The notes under the pieces were generated by a model, which ran no database searches, had not been told where the DNA came from, and worked only from the letters and a program-made list of their open reading frames with translations. A stretch of DNA of 64,000 bases from Thermoplasmata archaeon (GTDB taxonomy: Archaea; Thermoplasmatota; Thermoplasmata; Lutacidiplasmatales; UBA184): the NCBI GenBank assembly GCA_027365105.1, contig DAHXNZ010000006.1, forward strand, positions 1 to 64,000, given 5' to 3'. Position numbers and translations under genes: made by a program. Shown piece after piece: positions 1 through 10,900 of this stretch. The first letter of the stretch is position 1, and every line of letters starts with the position of its first letter.

Positions 1-1
1 G

Positions 2-112
2 GACGGCCCGACAGTAGTCCGCGAGCTGGAGCGATGGAAGGCCGAAGTAAAATCGTGGCCGATCACTCTTGACCCCCAAGACGCCCGAGAGCTACGGAGA
101 CGGCTCCCCTAG
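2..112 (+). CDS. C-terminal fragment of an upstream protein (truncated by window edge)
   Basis: Frame 2 is open from the window edge to TAG at 110-112: DGPTVVRELERWKAEVKSWPITLDPQDARELRRRLP*. No family recognised. Confidence 0.35.
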   Translation, partial: DGPTVVRELERWKAEVKSWPITLDPQDARELRRRLP

Positions 113-240
113 TTTTGTCCCAAGGTCGATGGAGCGGCTCCCGGCCCCGGCACCGGAAGCCACCGGCCGGTGCCTTGGGGTTCGCCGGGCCCCCCGGCCC
201 GAGGGTTGCTCCTTATCTGGGTTGGGTGCAGGGGGGAGCC

Positions 241-1551
241 ATGGGGATCGCGTCCCCTCCTGAGCCACCGGCCACCCGACGGTTCGTCCTGTCCAACGGC
301 CTCAAGGTCCTCCTGGCCCGGTTGCCGGAGAGCCCGACCGTCAGCGTCTGGGTCTGGTACCGCGTGGGATCCCGACAGGAGCGGCCGGGCATCACCGGAG
401 CCTCCCACTGGATCGAGCATCTGCTCTTCCAGGGCAGCCCCCGGTACGGCAAGGGCGAGATGGACCGGGCGATCATCGAGGTCGGCGGGAGCCTGAACGC
501 CTTCACCGACAGCGACTTTACCGCCTACTTCAGCACGGTGCCCCGGGCGCACTGGGCGATCCCCCTCGACATCGAATCGGATCGGATGACCCGCGCCCGG
601 CTGGACGACGACGAGGTCGAGCGGGAACGGACGATCGTCCTGTCGGAGCGCGAAGGCAACGAGAACTGGCCCCAGTTCCGGGTCGAAGAGGAGCTCTACG
701 AACTCGCGTTCCGGGAACACCCCTATCGCTGGGACGCCCTCGGACGCCGGGAGGATATCGAACGGATCACCCCCGGCGAACTCCGGGACTACTACCGGCG
801 GTTCTACGGCCCCCAGAACGCGACCCTGGTCGTGGCCGGGGATCTTGCCCTGGGGCGGCTGCGGACCGAGATCGAACGGCGGTTCGCGGGACTACCGGGT
901 ACCGGAGAGGTGCCGAAGGCCCTTCCGCCCGAACCCGAGGGCCACGGAGAGCGGCGGGCGACGCTCCACGGACCCGGCACCACGCCCTATCTCGAGATGG
1001 GCTGGAGGGCGCCGCCGCTCGACTCCCCCGATACCCCGGCCCTGCTGGTCCTGGACGCTCTCTTGGGCGGCGAAGTGCCGCTCTTCCATCCCGGATGGGT
1101 GGGCGGCCCGGGGTCCGACCACCCCAACTGCCGGCTCTACCGGGCCCTCGTCGATCCGGGCCTCGCCGTCCGGGCCACGAGCCGCTGGCACCCCCGGGTC
1201 GATCCGGGCCTCTTCACGATCCAGGTCCAGGCGGCCCCCGGAGTGACCCCCGAACGACTGGAGGCGGCGGTCCTGAAGCAGATCGACCGGCTCCGTCGGA
1301 CCCGGCCGGCCCCCCGGGAGCTGGCCGAGATCCGCACCCGGGCCCGCCGGGGCTATGCCGCGGCCTACGAGGGAGCGAGCCGAACCGCGTTCCGGCTCGG
1401 CTTCTTCGAGACCCTCGGCGGACGCGCCTTCGAGCGCCGACTCTTCAACGCCCTGAACCGGGTCCAGCCGCCCGAGGTCCGGAGCCTCGCCGAACGCCTC
1501 TTCGGAGTCGAGGCACGCTGCACCGTCGTCTACGAACCGAGGAGGCGATGA
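241..1551 (+). CDS. M16 family zinc metallopeptidase, catalytic subunit
   Basis: HxxEH motif (GASHWIEHLLFQGS) followed by GGxLNAFTDSDFTAYF and a downstream Glu-rich helix, typical of M16. The ATG at 241 is preferred over 115 because homology-like sequence begins at RRFVLSNGLKVLL and a weak TATA-like cttatctg lies ~27 nt upstream. Confidence 0.85.
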   Translation: MGIASPPEPPATRRFVLSNGLKVLLARLPESPTVSVWVWYRVGSRQERPGITGASHWIEHLLFQGSPRYGKGEMDRAIIEVGGSLNAFTDSDFTAYFSTVPRAHWAIPLDIESDRMTRARLDDDEVERERTIVLSEREGNENWPQFRVEEELYELAFREHPYRWDALGRREDIERITPGELRDYYRRFYGPQNATLVVAGDLALGRLRTEIERRFAGLPGTGEVPKALPPEPEGHGERRATLHGPGTTPYLEMGWRAPPLDSPDTPALLVLDALLGGEVPLFHPGWVGGPGSDHPNCRLYRALVDPGLAVRATSRWHPRVDPGLFTIQVQAAPGVTPERLEAAVLKQIDRLRRTRPAPRELAEIRTRARRGYAAAYEGASRTAFRLGFFETLGGRAFERRLFNALNRVQPPEVRSLAERLFGVEARCTVVYEPRRR

Positions 1552-1554
1552 GCG

Positions 1555-2823
1555 ATGGCTGACCCTCGGGATCCGCGGCAGATGTCGTTCCACGAACTTC
1601 CCGGAGGGGCCCGCCTGGTCGTTCAGCCGGCCCCCACCGGAGGGACGAGCTTTGCCGCCAGCTACCTCGGCCCCGCCGGCTCCGGATTTGATCCCCGCGG
1701 CCAGGAAGGTCTGGCCGAGATCACCGCCGAAACGCTGCTGGCCGGAACGACCGGATCCAACCGGCCCCAGCTCTTCCGCCGCCTCGACCGGCTGGGCGGC
1801 GCGCTGACGGTCTCCACCGACCCGGAAGTGGTCCATCTCCGACTGACCGGGCCGGCCGAGGAGTCTTACCGGTTGCTCGAACTGATGGCGGAGGTCCTCC
1901 AGGCTCCCCGATTCGAACCGGATGAGTTTGACCGGATCCGCCGGGAACTCGCCGAGGCCCGGCTCCGCGAACACCGGATCGCTTCGTTGCGGGCCGAGGC
2001 GGAGCTGCGGCACCGCCTGTTTCCGGTCGGGCACCCGTACCGGGAGACCGGAACGGGTACCGATCGCTCGCTCGCCCGGATCCGCCCGGCCGATCTGCAC
2101 TCCTTTTACCGCCGCCATTACTCGGGCCGGGGCGCGGCCGTCGCCATCACCCACCCCGGCCCGGTCGAACCGGTCGTCCGGGCCCTGTCGGAGCTCTTCG
2201 ACCATTGGCCCGCCCAACGCCCACCCGGCCGGCTCAAGTTTCCGGCTCCGCGGGCGGCACCGGGGGGCCCGCGGCGGATCCCCCTACCGGGACAGTCCCA
2301 GGTCGAGATCCGGATCGGTTCGGCCAGCTTCCCGCGAAGCTCGCCGTTCTACCCCGCCGGTGAACTGGCCGACGAGCTCCTCGGCGCCCGCCCCGTGCTC
2401 TCCCGTCTCTTCCAGGTCATCCGGGAGCGCGAGGGACTGGTCTATCATGCCTCGAGCCACCTGACGGCCCTCGCTGGGGGCGGCTATTGGGAACTCCAGG
2501 CCGGGACGGCCCCCCGTCATGCCGCGAAGGTTCTGCGCCTGCTGGAGTCGGAAGTGGAGCGTCTTGCCTCGGAACTCCCGACCGAGGCGGAACTCGCCCG
2601 AATCCGGGAAAGCGCGATCGGCGAGATCCCATTGGGACTCGAAACGGCCACGACGGCCCACGAATGGGCGGTGGAGGTCGCCCGGTTCGGGCTTCCCGAA
2701 ACCCACCTGATCGGCTGGCCGGACCGGATCCGGGCCGTCTCCGCAGCGCAGCTTCGGGAGGCGTGGCAGACAGGGTTTGCGCAAGCTCCAAGAGCTGCTG
2801 TCCTGGCGGGACCCATCCCGTAG
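1555..2823 (+). CDS. M16 family peptidase-like subunit (non-catalytic partner)
   Basis: M16 fold signature (LPGGARLVVQPAPTGGTSFAASYLGPAGSGFDPRGQEGLAEI) but no HxxEH. It directly follows the catalytic subunit. Confidence 0.8.
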   Translation: MADPRDPRQMSFHELPGGARLVVQPAPTGGTSFAASYLGPAGSGFDPRGQEGLAEITAETLLAGTTGSNRPQLFRRLDRLGGALTVSTDPEVVHLRLTGPAEESYRLLELMAEVLQAPRFEPDEFDRIRRELAEARLREHRIASLRAEAELRHRLFPVGHPYRETGTGTDRSLARIRPADLHSFYRRHYSGRGAAVAITHPGPVEPVVRALSELFDHWPAQRPPGRLKFPAPRAAPGGPRRIPLPGQSQVEIRIGSASFPRSSPFYPAGELADELLGARPVLSRLFQVIREREGLVYHASSHLTALAGGGYWELQAGTAPRHAAKVLRLLESEVERLASELPTEAELARIRESAIGEIPLGLETATTAHEWAVEVARFGLPETHLIGWPDRIRAVSAAQLREAWQTGFAQAPRAAVLAGPIP

Positions 2824-2970
2824 CCCTGCCCGAAGTTCCCGAGATGCCATCCCACGGTCCAGAGACTAGGCCAGCACGACGGTAACGCCACCCCTCCATC
2901 CGCTGGGGAAGGCGCCGAAGGAGGAACTGGGCCAATCCTTGACCAAGCCCCCCGCGTGGCTCGGTGCTTC

Positions 2971-3408
2971 CTACCGGGCCCCCACCGTCTGGGTTCCCCC
3001 GCCGCCCGACCCCTCTGAACCCGAGGAGCCGCCGCCGGAGGTCAGCCGCGGGATCACAAACGCCCCGATCAGCAGGAATCCAACCAGAAGCAGGATCGTG
3101 ATGCCGATGATCGACGAATACGGGACAGCGGTCGCCGATGTGTAGGTGAGCCCGTTGCCGATGAGCGGAATCGGGTTCTTCGGAGCGAGGAGGGTAAAGA
3201 TGCCCCAGGTGACGCCGACGAAGATCGCCGTTATCAGCGTATCGCCCGCGCCAAATGGATACCCGTCCGGCAGCGGGTGATAGCGCAGCGCGAGGTAGAG
3301 AAACACCAGGATCAGACAGATCAGCAGGACCCAGACCAGGAACATGCCGACAACCAAGTAGAGAATCCCGAACGCGACCAGTGCCAAGGCGTAGAGCGGT
3401 ACATCCAT
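2971..3408 (-). CDS. Small integral membrane protein with Gly/Ser-rich C-terminus
   Basis: 145 aa with about four hydrophobic segments (LYALALVAFGILYLVVGMFLVWVLLICLILVFLYLAL, ITAIFVGVTWGIFTLLA, IIGITILLLVGFLLIGAFVI). Confidence 0.6.
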   Translation of the reverse strand: MDVPLYALALVAFGILYLVVGMFLVWVLLICLILVFLYLALRYHPLPDGYPFGAGDTLITAIFVGVTWGIFTLLAPKNPIPLIGNGLTYTSATAVPYSSIIGITILLLVGFLLIGAFVIPRLTSGGGSSGSEGSGGGGTQTVGAR

Positions 3409-3450
3409 CTCTTCCTGACCTCCGTTTCGTTTCCGTTTACCTGACCCACT

Positions 3451-6400
3451 CTACTTCTTTGCTGCCGGAGGCCGGTAGATGGTCATGGGTTCGCTTGCCG
3501 GAGTTGTGGACGGCCCCTTGGACGAAGCCGCAGTCGTCGGTCCAGCATTCGATGAGGGAGCCGTCCGGGCCGGCGGTTGGGATCCGCCCTTCCGCTTCGG
3601 TCCCTGCGACCGCCGGATCACGAACGCGACCACCAGGCCGATGACCAGGAGCACGGCAAGCAGCCCGAACGAGACCGCCGCGGTGGTCGTCGCAGTGCCG
3701 GAAGTTGAGGATGAACTCCCCTGGTTGTTGGGCGCGAATCCCGCCAACTCCGTGACCGGTCCCGAGACGGTGAGCGTCAGGGTGGCATTCGTACCGGTGT
3801 AACTCGCGGCCCCGGTACCGGTCCAGTTGGTGAAGTGGTAGCCCGACTGGGCGGCCGCGGAAACGCTGAGGGTCGTCCCGGAGACGACCCACTGGGTCGC
3901 CTGGCTCACGTTGCCACCCGCCGCGGCCTGGAGGGTCACGAGATACTGGGTGACGAAGCTGATCGTCAGGCTGGAGTTTGAGGTCACCGACACGGATGAG
4001 GGGTTGGTGCTCGCCGAGACATACCGGATCCCAGGGCCGCCTGAAACGACGGGGACCGAAAGCGCATAGCTCCCGTTGAGACCGGTGAAGCTGAGCGTGC
4101 CCGAGGTCGTAGACAGGCCCGTAGCGCCCACCACCGCTCCCCATGCCAGCCCCGAGGGGATACCACTGACGCTAACCGTCAGTGTGTAGGTCGCCGGAGC
4201 GGGCGGCACGTAGATCGCGAAGTTTGGCACCTCGTAGGTCGGCCCGGAGAGGTTGAGCGTGAGCACCGCACCGGTGAGGTTGTAGGTCCCGGTCCAACCC
4301 AACGCGTAGAAGCCCGGGTTTGGCACCGCGGTGAGGTTGACGAGGGTGCCCGAATCGTTCCAGTACGTGCCGGCCGAGGGCTGGGAACTCCCGTTCGGGG
4401 TCGATCCAATCTGCAGCAGGTACTGGGTCAGGTAGGTGATCGAGATGTTGCCGTCCGCATTGATCCGCAGTCCCGATGGTGTCAGGACGAAGCCCGTGGT
4501 GATCGAGGACTCAACATACCGAGTTCCGGCGGTGGACGCGTAGATCGTGGGGGTGGAGAAGGCGTAGGTGCCGTTCGTCAGGTTGCCGATCGAAAGCGGG
4601 CTGGGACCGCTATAAGCCAGCGATCCGAGCCGGACCGTAATCGCAGTCCCCGAGGGGAGGCCCACCGCCTGGATGGTCACCGTAAACTGGCTGATAATCA
4701 ACCGGAATGTGGCGACCTCATCGACGACTCCCCGGACCGTTACCCGGATCGTCGCGTTGGTGGACGAGACCGAGCCGGCGCCGGTTCCACTCCAGTGGAC
4801 GAACTCATACCCGGCGGACGGCGTGGCGGTCAGGTTCACGGTGGCTCCGGGGTGCACCCAGAGCAGGTTGGGGGAGACCGAGCCGCCGGGACCTGCACTC
4901 GCGGCAAGCTGGTACTCAGGGGAGTAGGTAATCGAAACGATCGAGGCCACCGAGAAATTCAGGCGGCCCGGGACCGAGTTGACCGTGTAGTTGGCGAAGA
5001 GGTTCCCGGTCTCGAGGGAGAGCACGGCGATGGAGGACGGATAGTAGGCGACGCCGGTTTGGGTGTAGACCGTGCTCGCGTTGAGGGTGTAGCTGCCGGT
5101 CAACATCGTGAGCTGGGTCGAGCCTCCACTGGTCCCTCCGAAGTTCGAGGCGGCGGTGCCTCCGAATCCGAACGACCACTGGGTCCCCTGCGGAAGCCCA
5201 CGCTCTTCGTAGGTGACGTTGACGGAACTTCCGGCGATCGGTTCCAGGCGATACTGAATCGTCACGAAACTACTGGTCAGGACGGAGAGGGGAGACTGGA
5301 CGCTGGGGTAGGGAACGTAGACCTCGGTCTGGTTGTAGTAGACCGACCACGCCGTGAAGTTCACCGGCCCGACACTCCCGCTATAGTCCAGGTAGGTCAG
5401 GTTGGTGAACGAGTTGGTCCCATTGACCGTCAGCCCCCAGAGGGTACCGTTGGGGAGCCCGGTCTCCGTGAAATTGTAGGTGTAGTTGATGGCGGTACAG
5501 ACGCCATAATCGCAGATGTTCAGGAGCTTGAAGTTGGCCGTTTCGTTGATCGGCCCATGCACGGTCGCGGTCCCGTTCGGGCTGGTCGTCGTGAAGCTTC
5601 CATTCCCCGTCCCCGTCCAGGACTGGAAGGAAAGGTTGAAGCAGCCATAACAGGTGGCCATCGACGTGGAGAGCGCCGTCACCGAGTAGGCCAGGGTCGA
5701 GTTAGACAGATACCAACTCACCCCGGGAGTCGGGGTGACCGCCTGATTTGCGCAGTAGGCGTTGTAGGTGTAGGGGCCACACGCGACCAGGCTGGCCTGG
5801 TAGGGGGAGGCCGGGGGAACCGTCGAGACAATGACCTGGAAGGACTCGTTGAAGTCGACCGAAACGTTCGTCGGGGCGGATGACGCGACGAGGACCGGCG
5901 AGCTGGGATGCGGCGTGGGCACGTAGGCGACCCCGTAGCTCACGTTGACCCAGGGCGTGGTGAAGGGGTACGAGTAGTTGACCGGCACCCCGCTCACCGC
6001 GAGGTTGACGCCCGCAGCCCCCTGGCGCTCATTCCCGAGGACGTTGACCGACCAGTTTTGCCCTGACGGAAGGTGAAACTCCTGGAAGTTCAGGGTCGAT
6101 CCGATCCCGGTAAAGAGCTGAGAGATCTCGATGTGGGTATTGCCATAGAGGTAGGGCCAGAAACAGCCCCCGGTCACGTTCCAGACCGGGCAGGAGACCT
6201 GGCTCCAGGCAAGGGTCGGGGTCGAATTGACCATCACCATGCTGGACTGGTAACCGTCCCAGGAGTCGCCCGAAAGCCGGGCCGTCGCCGGAGAAACCAC
6301 GTACGGGCCGGAGAAGCTCGAGGCGTTATTGGTCGAATAGCCGAACAACTGGGTGGTGGCGCCGCAGTAACCGGAGTAGCCGAAGAGCGTGTAGCATCGG

Positions 6401-7998
6401 GTATAGTTCAGGTAGGAAGCCTGAACGTAGACTTCGCCGCTCGGGGAAACAGCGATCGACGGGTTGTAAACCGCGGATTCGATCGAAAAGTCCGCGACCG
6501 ACACGCTCGGATAGACGAGGCGCGCCGTGCCCCAGCTCGACCCGTTGTTCGTAGAACTGTCGATCCAGATGCTGTTGGGGGTCTCGTCGTTATAGCAGTA
6601 AGGAGGATTGGCGTAGTAGTAACAGTACTTCCCAAACAGGCCCCCGCTATAGACCGCATAGAGTTCGTTGTTCGATGTGGAGTAGGCCAGCTTGGGGGCC
6701 GTCATCACGAGCGGGTACCAGTAGCCGATACTGTTGCCGGCCGGCACGACCTGGACCTTGGAGTAGTTGAAAGAGCTGCCATTGTTGGTCGAGCGGGCGA
6801 GCATGACGGTCACGGTGAAGGTCGAGCCGCAGTTGGCCCCCTGGCAGTAGTTGCTCACCACGGTGTAGTTCGTGATGTAGGCCATGAAGAGCTCCCCCGA
6901 TGGGCTCACCAGCATATTGGCTGCTGTCGCTCCGCTGGTCAGTGTGCCGTAGTAGCTTCCGCGCTGGACCGGCAGATTGATCATCGAACCCCAGCTGCTT
7001 CCGCCATCGGTGGAGACGACCATATGGATCTGGGCGGAGACGTAATAGTAAGCGGGATTGGTCAGGTTCTCCCACGCCAGGTAGAGCGTGTCGCCGAAGA
7101 CCGCCAGGTTCGGAGCCTGCGGATCCTGCATGCCGGAATAATTTCGGTTCAGGTTCGAGGCCGATTGGTTGATGATCTGCGGGGTCGTCCAATTGGCCCC
7201 GTTGTTGAAGCTCTCGGTGAAGACCAGGCGGTCAAAGGTCAGGCACTGAAGGCTGTACATTTCAGGGAAAACGTCGTAGCAGCCCGGGACGGTGTAGTTT
7301 CCGACCGACCAGTTGTACTCGATGTAGGCGAGTGCCAACGTGCCGTTCGGCAAGGCAACCATGGTAGGAGACCACGCGCTCGGGTAGTCGTTGGTGTGGG
7401 TCGCGTTCGAGCAGCTCGAATCGGCCAGATAGGTGGGGGTCGACCAGTTGGAGGCGTTACCCTTGGAGACGGAGATGCCGATCTCGCTCGTCGTGTAGGC
7501 CCGGGTCGCGGCGCATCCGCTCTGGTTGGTCATTGCGGTGTAGGCGACCGCATAGTACCCGGTCGAGGTGTGGACCAACACCGGCGAGTTGGTATTGTTG
7601 ACACAGACCCCGGAGTAGTACAGATAGACGTTATTGCAGGTCTGGTTGGCCGGCGAGGGGTTCGCGATCTGGTGCCCCGTCAGGAAGACGCCGCGTCCGG
7701 CCGAGGGCGCCGATCCGACATTTGCAGTGGGGCCGCCGGGGGCGGGGGCCGTGACAACCGGCGATGCGGCCGGCCCGGGAACTGCGGCACCGGGGGCAAC
7801 GGCAGCGATCGGGCGGGTGGCGTTCCCGCTCGACGCCTTCCCATGGAGCTGCGGGGTCGAAGGCGCTGTCGGGCTGGAGAGTTGGACCGTGCTGACCGCC
7901 ATCGAGACCACGACCAGGGCCAGCAAGGCAACAACGGCCCAACGCGGAACGGCTCGTTTCATCTGAAGGGGCGTCCTGAAGAAGTGCGGCATGCTCAT
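3451..7998 (-). CDS. Large secreted/surface protein: sialidase-like Asp-box propeller domain, InlB-like repeats, C-terminal TM anchor
   Basis: N-terminal hydrophobic segment; repeated Asp-box-like motifs (STDGGSSWG, STNNGSSF, SSTNNGSSWG); repeats of the type GYEFVHWSGTGAGS / GYHFTNWTGTGAAS; C-terminal TM plus RRSQGPKRK; many NxS/T sequons. Confidence 0.8.
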   Translation of the reverse strand: MSMPHFFRTPLQMKRAVPRWAVVALLALVVVSMAVSTVQLSSPTAPSTPQLHGKASSGNATRPIAAVAPGAAVPGPAASPVVTAPAPGGPTANVGSAPSAGRGVFLTGHQIANPSPANQTCNNVYLYYSGVCVNNTNSPVLVHTSTGYYAVAYTAMTNQSGCAATRAYTTSEIGISVSKGNASNWSTPTYLADSSCSNATHTNDYPSAWSPTMVALPNGTLALAYIEYNWSVGNYTVPGCYDVFPEMYSLQCLTFDRLVFTESFNNGANWTTPQIINQSASNLNRNYSGMQDPQAPNLAVFGDTLYLAWENLTNPAYYYVSAQIHMVVSTDGGSSWGSMINLPVQRGSYYGTLTSGATAANMLVSPSGELFMAYITNYTVVSNYCQGANCGSTFTVTVMLARSTNNGSSFNYSKVQVVPAGNSIGYWYPLVMTAPKLAYSTSNNELYAVYSGGLFGKYCYYYANPPYCYNDETPNSIWIDSSTNNGSSWGTARLVYPSVSVADFSIESAVYNPSIAVSPSGEVYVQASYLNYTRCYTLFGYSGYCGATTQLFGYSTNNASSFSGPYVVSPATARLSGDSWDGYQSSMVMVNSTPTLAWSQVSCPVWNVTGGCFWPYLYGNTHIEISQLFTGIGSTLNFQEFHLPSGQNWSVNVLGNERQGAAGVNLAVSGVPVNYSYPFTTPWVNVSYGVAYVPTPHPSSPVLVASSAPTNVSVDFNESFQVIVSTVPPASPYQASLVACGPYTYNAYCANQAVTPTPGVSWYLSNSTLAYSVTALSTSMATCYGCFNLSFQSWTGTGNGSFTTTSPNGTATVHGPINETANFKLLNICDYGVCTAINYTYNFTETGLPNGTLWGLTVNGTNSFTNLTYLDYSGSVGPVNFTAWSVYYNQTEVYVPYPSVQSPLSVLTSSFVTIQYRLEPIAGSSVNVTYEERGLPQGTQWSFGFGGTAASNFGGTSGGSTQLTMLTGSYTLNASTVYTQTGVAYYPSSIAVLSLETGNLFANYTVNSVPGRLNFSVASIVSITYSPEYQLAASAGPGGSVSPNLLWVHPGATVNLTATPSAGYEFVHWSGTGAGSVSSTNATIRVTVRGVVDEVATFRLIISQFTVTIQAVGLPSGTAITVRLGSLAYSGPSPLSIGNLTNGTYAFSTPTIYASTAGTRYVESSITTGFVLTPSGLRINADGNISITYLTQYLLQIGSTPNGSSQPSAGTYWNDSGTLVNLTAVPNPGFYALGWTGTYNLTGAVLTLNLSGPTYEVPNFAIYVPPAPATYTLTVSVSGIPSGLAWGAVVGATGLSTTSGTLSFTGLNGSYALSVPVVSGGPGIRYVSASTNPSSVSVTSNSSLTISFVTQYLVTLQAAAGGNVSQATQWVVSGTTLSVSAAAQSGYHFTNWTGTGAASYTGTNATLTLTVSGPVTELAGFAPNNQGSSSSTSGTATTTAAVSFGLLAVLLVIGLVVAFVIRRSQGPKRKGGSQPPARTAPSSNAGPTTAASSKGPSTTPASEPMTIYRPPAAKK

Positions 7999-10900
7999 GA
8001 TTTACCTCCGGCCGGAGGGGTAGGGGGTCGGTTCGGGACCCCGGTGGAGGCGGGAGGGTTTCGGCGGCGGCGGAAGATCAGCAGACCCACCACGAGGCCG
8101 ACGACGAGGCCCACCACGGAGAGTCCCGCAATCCCGGTCGGGGATCCGACCGCGGCGATGAATCCGCTCGAACTGGCCGGCGGAGGGACCTGGGCGAAGG
8201 TCGCGACCTCCGTCATCGGGGAGTTTACCGTCAGCGTCCAGTTGGGAGAGGTCCCCGTGTAGGCGGAACCGCCGGTCCCGACCCACCCGACGAAAAGGTA
8301 CCCCTTTGCCGGAGTGGCGTTGAGCAGAAGCGAGGTGCCGGCGGTGACAAACGAGTCTGCACTCGAAGGCGAGGTGACGACCCCGCCGGGAGTCGACTCG
8401 ATCAGGACCTTGTACTGGGTAGCAAACGAGATCGCGATGGAACTGTTCGATGATACGGACACCGACTTCTGGGGCACTACGGGGACGTACTGGGTCGACC
8501 CGTCAGGAGAGTAGGTCGGGGAAACCGTCAGCGAGTAGGTGCCCGAAAGGAGATTGGTCACGTTGATCCATGGGGTCGTAGACGTGTACCGGATTCCCTC
8601 CCAGGTAATCGACCAGCTTGTCCCGGGAAGGAGCGGCGAGACATCGTGGAGCCCGACCACATACCTCGGGGGAGGCGGGATCACGATCTGCGAGAAGGTG
8701 GCGACCTCACTGACCGGCGATCCAGGGAAGATCGTGGCCAACTGGTTCGGGCCAGTGAAGCTGCCGATCCCCGACCCGATCCAGCCGCTGAAATCGTAGC
8801 CGGAGGCGGGAGTGGCCTGGAGGCTGACGCTGGCCAGGGCGTTGACCCAGGTCGGCTGGCTGGACGTCACACCGTTGATCGTCAGGGTGGCCGTGCCCCC
8901 GTTCCCGGCCACCAGATTGACCAGGTATTGAGTCGTGAACTTGATGTTGATCACAGTGAACCCCGAAGTGCAGGTCGTGGACGGGACCGTCCCAGGCACC
9001 CACCGGGTTCCCGAACTCAGGCTGGAGTTGAGGTAGGCATCCGGAACGCTCAGGGCGTACTGCCCGGAGGTGCCGGCCGAACAGGAGTAGAGGTTGGGAA
9101 CGACGAGTGTGGAGGAGTCCGAGGAGTAACCGGTGGATCCAACCTGGACTGTCCAGTAGGTCCCGTTCGGGATTCCGGTCTCCGTAAAGGTGAGGTTGAA
9201 CCGATTCGCCGGCAGCGCACTGAACCCGGCGGTCTCGGTGATCGGCCCCCCGACGGTCACATTCATGCTGGCGTTGATCCCCGTATACGAACCGATGCCG
9301 CTCCCCTGCCAGCCCGAGAAGGCGTAGTTGGGATGCGCGGTAGCGGTGTAGTGGAGTGTGGTCCCGGGAGCCACCCAGGCACTCGCGGGTCCGCTCACGG
9401 ATCCCCCGAACGCGCCCGAGGCGATCACGTGGTAGGAGAGCGCGAAGGTAATGTTGAAGGTCTGGCTACCCGTGACCGACAGGGTCGGGCCGAACGAGAG
9501 CGGGGCATAGGCGACCGTGTCGTTGGCCGAAGCATCGACCGGATATCCGGCCACCTGGAAAACGCCGGGATGGGTGGTCACGTTGATCCATGGATTCGCC
9601 GAGCTCGCAATCGAACCGTTGAAGCCGATCTGCCAGGAGTCGCCGGTCCGGAGCTGTTGGGCGTGGAAGCTGACCGTGGCGAGCGGCGCGGCCACATCGA
9701 CATAGGCATACGAGAAATTCAGGTCGACGATCGGTGAGGCCGGAATGTTGATCAGCCCACCCGTCGAGGCCTGGCCGAAGTACTCCCAGCCGGCGGTCGA
9801 CGAGTTGGCCTGAATCCCGGAGATGGAGTAGGACCCGGTGTAGACTCCACTGACCGTCACGTTTCCAGGAGAGGTACCGGAGTAGGAGTGCCCGTCCAGG
9901 ACGAACGAGTAGCCCAAGCCGTTGGCCAGTCCCTTCGGGACAAAGGTGACGTTGTAGATCCCGAACGCCCCGAACCAGATCGTCTCATGGATCGGACCGT
10001 CGGTGTGGACGGTGGCGCTGGCTCCGGTCGTGTTGGCGGAACCCACCCCGGTGCCGGTAAAGAGGGAGACCGGATAGCTGGAACCAATGGAGCTGGGGCC
10101 GAGGGAGAGGTTGGTGCCGTTCTCGAAGTACCAGGGGAAGGCGGGATAGGTGTAATTGTAACTGTACGAACCAAACTGATAGTGATAGTAATAGTAGTAG
10201 CTGCTCCCGACCGTGAGGTACAGGTCCGCATTCTGGATTGTCGGTGGGTTGAAGTAGAATTCGATGCCAAAGAATGACTTGAAGGTCACGTTGACCGTAG
10301 TGTTCGTGACGTAGGCGTAGAACCCCGAGACGGGGGAAACGGCAATCATTTGCGACCAGAACCCGACGTCGATCGGCGGGGAAATGTAGAGGACGGCCGA
10401 GTTGTTCGGGAAGTTCAGGATCGTTACCGAGGTCAGGTTGGTCTTAAAGACGTTCCCGGAGAGGCTGAACGACCAGGTCTGGTTGGTGGGCAGTCCGGTC
10501 TCCTGGTAGGTGACCACATGGGTAATTCCATCCCAGAGGTGAGCCACCGTCAGGTTGTCATTGCCGGTATAATTATAGAAGAAGTTGTAGTAGTACACCC
10601 CGCCAACGATCTTGTACGAATAGTAATAGCTGAAGTCGTAGGGTTGGGGCAATCCGAACGCCGACACCGGCAGGTGGTTCGAATCGACGATCGTGGCCGA
10701 GTTGTAACCGGCCCAGGATCCTTCCATACCATAGAAGTTTGCCCCAGGTGAATACGTCACCAGTGTGGGAGATCCCCAAGCGAGGTTGTTGGTGCTGGTG
10801 GTCGCCCAGTAGGAGTAGGCGTAGCTGATCGGCGAGCAGCCCTGGCCGTAGCAGTAGGTGTTGTTCTGGACACCGTAGGTGAGATAGAACTGCCCGTTGC

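Noticed and set aside
6073-8262. 729-aa plus-strand ORF antisense to surface protein genes (and similar long antisense ORFs at 4795-5883, 20031-21767, 22458-23981, 24111-25865, 28053-30143, 42767-44914)
   Set aside because: High GC suppresses stops on the opposite strand. Translations are R/G/D/V-rich low-information sequences without motifs, while the minus-strand (or his) frames have clear domains.
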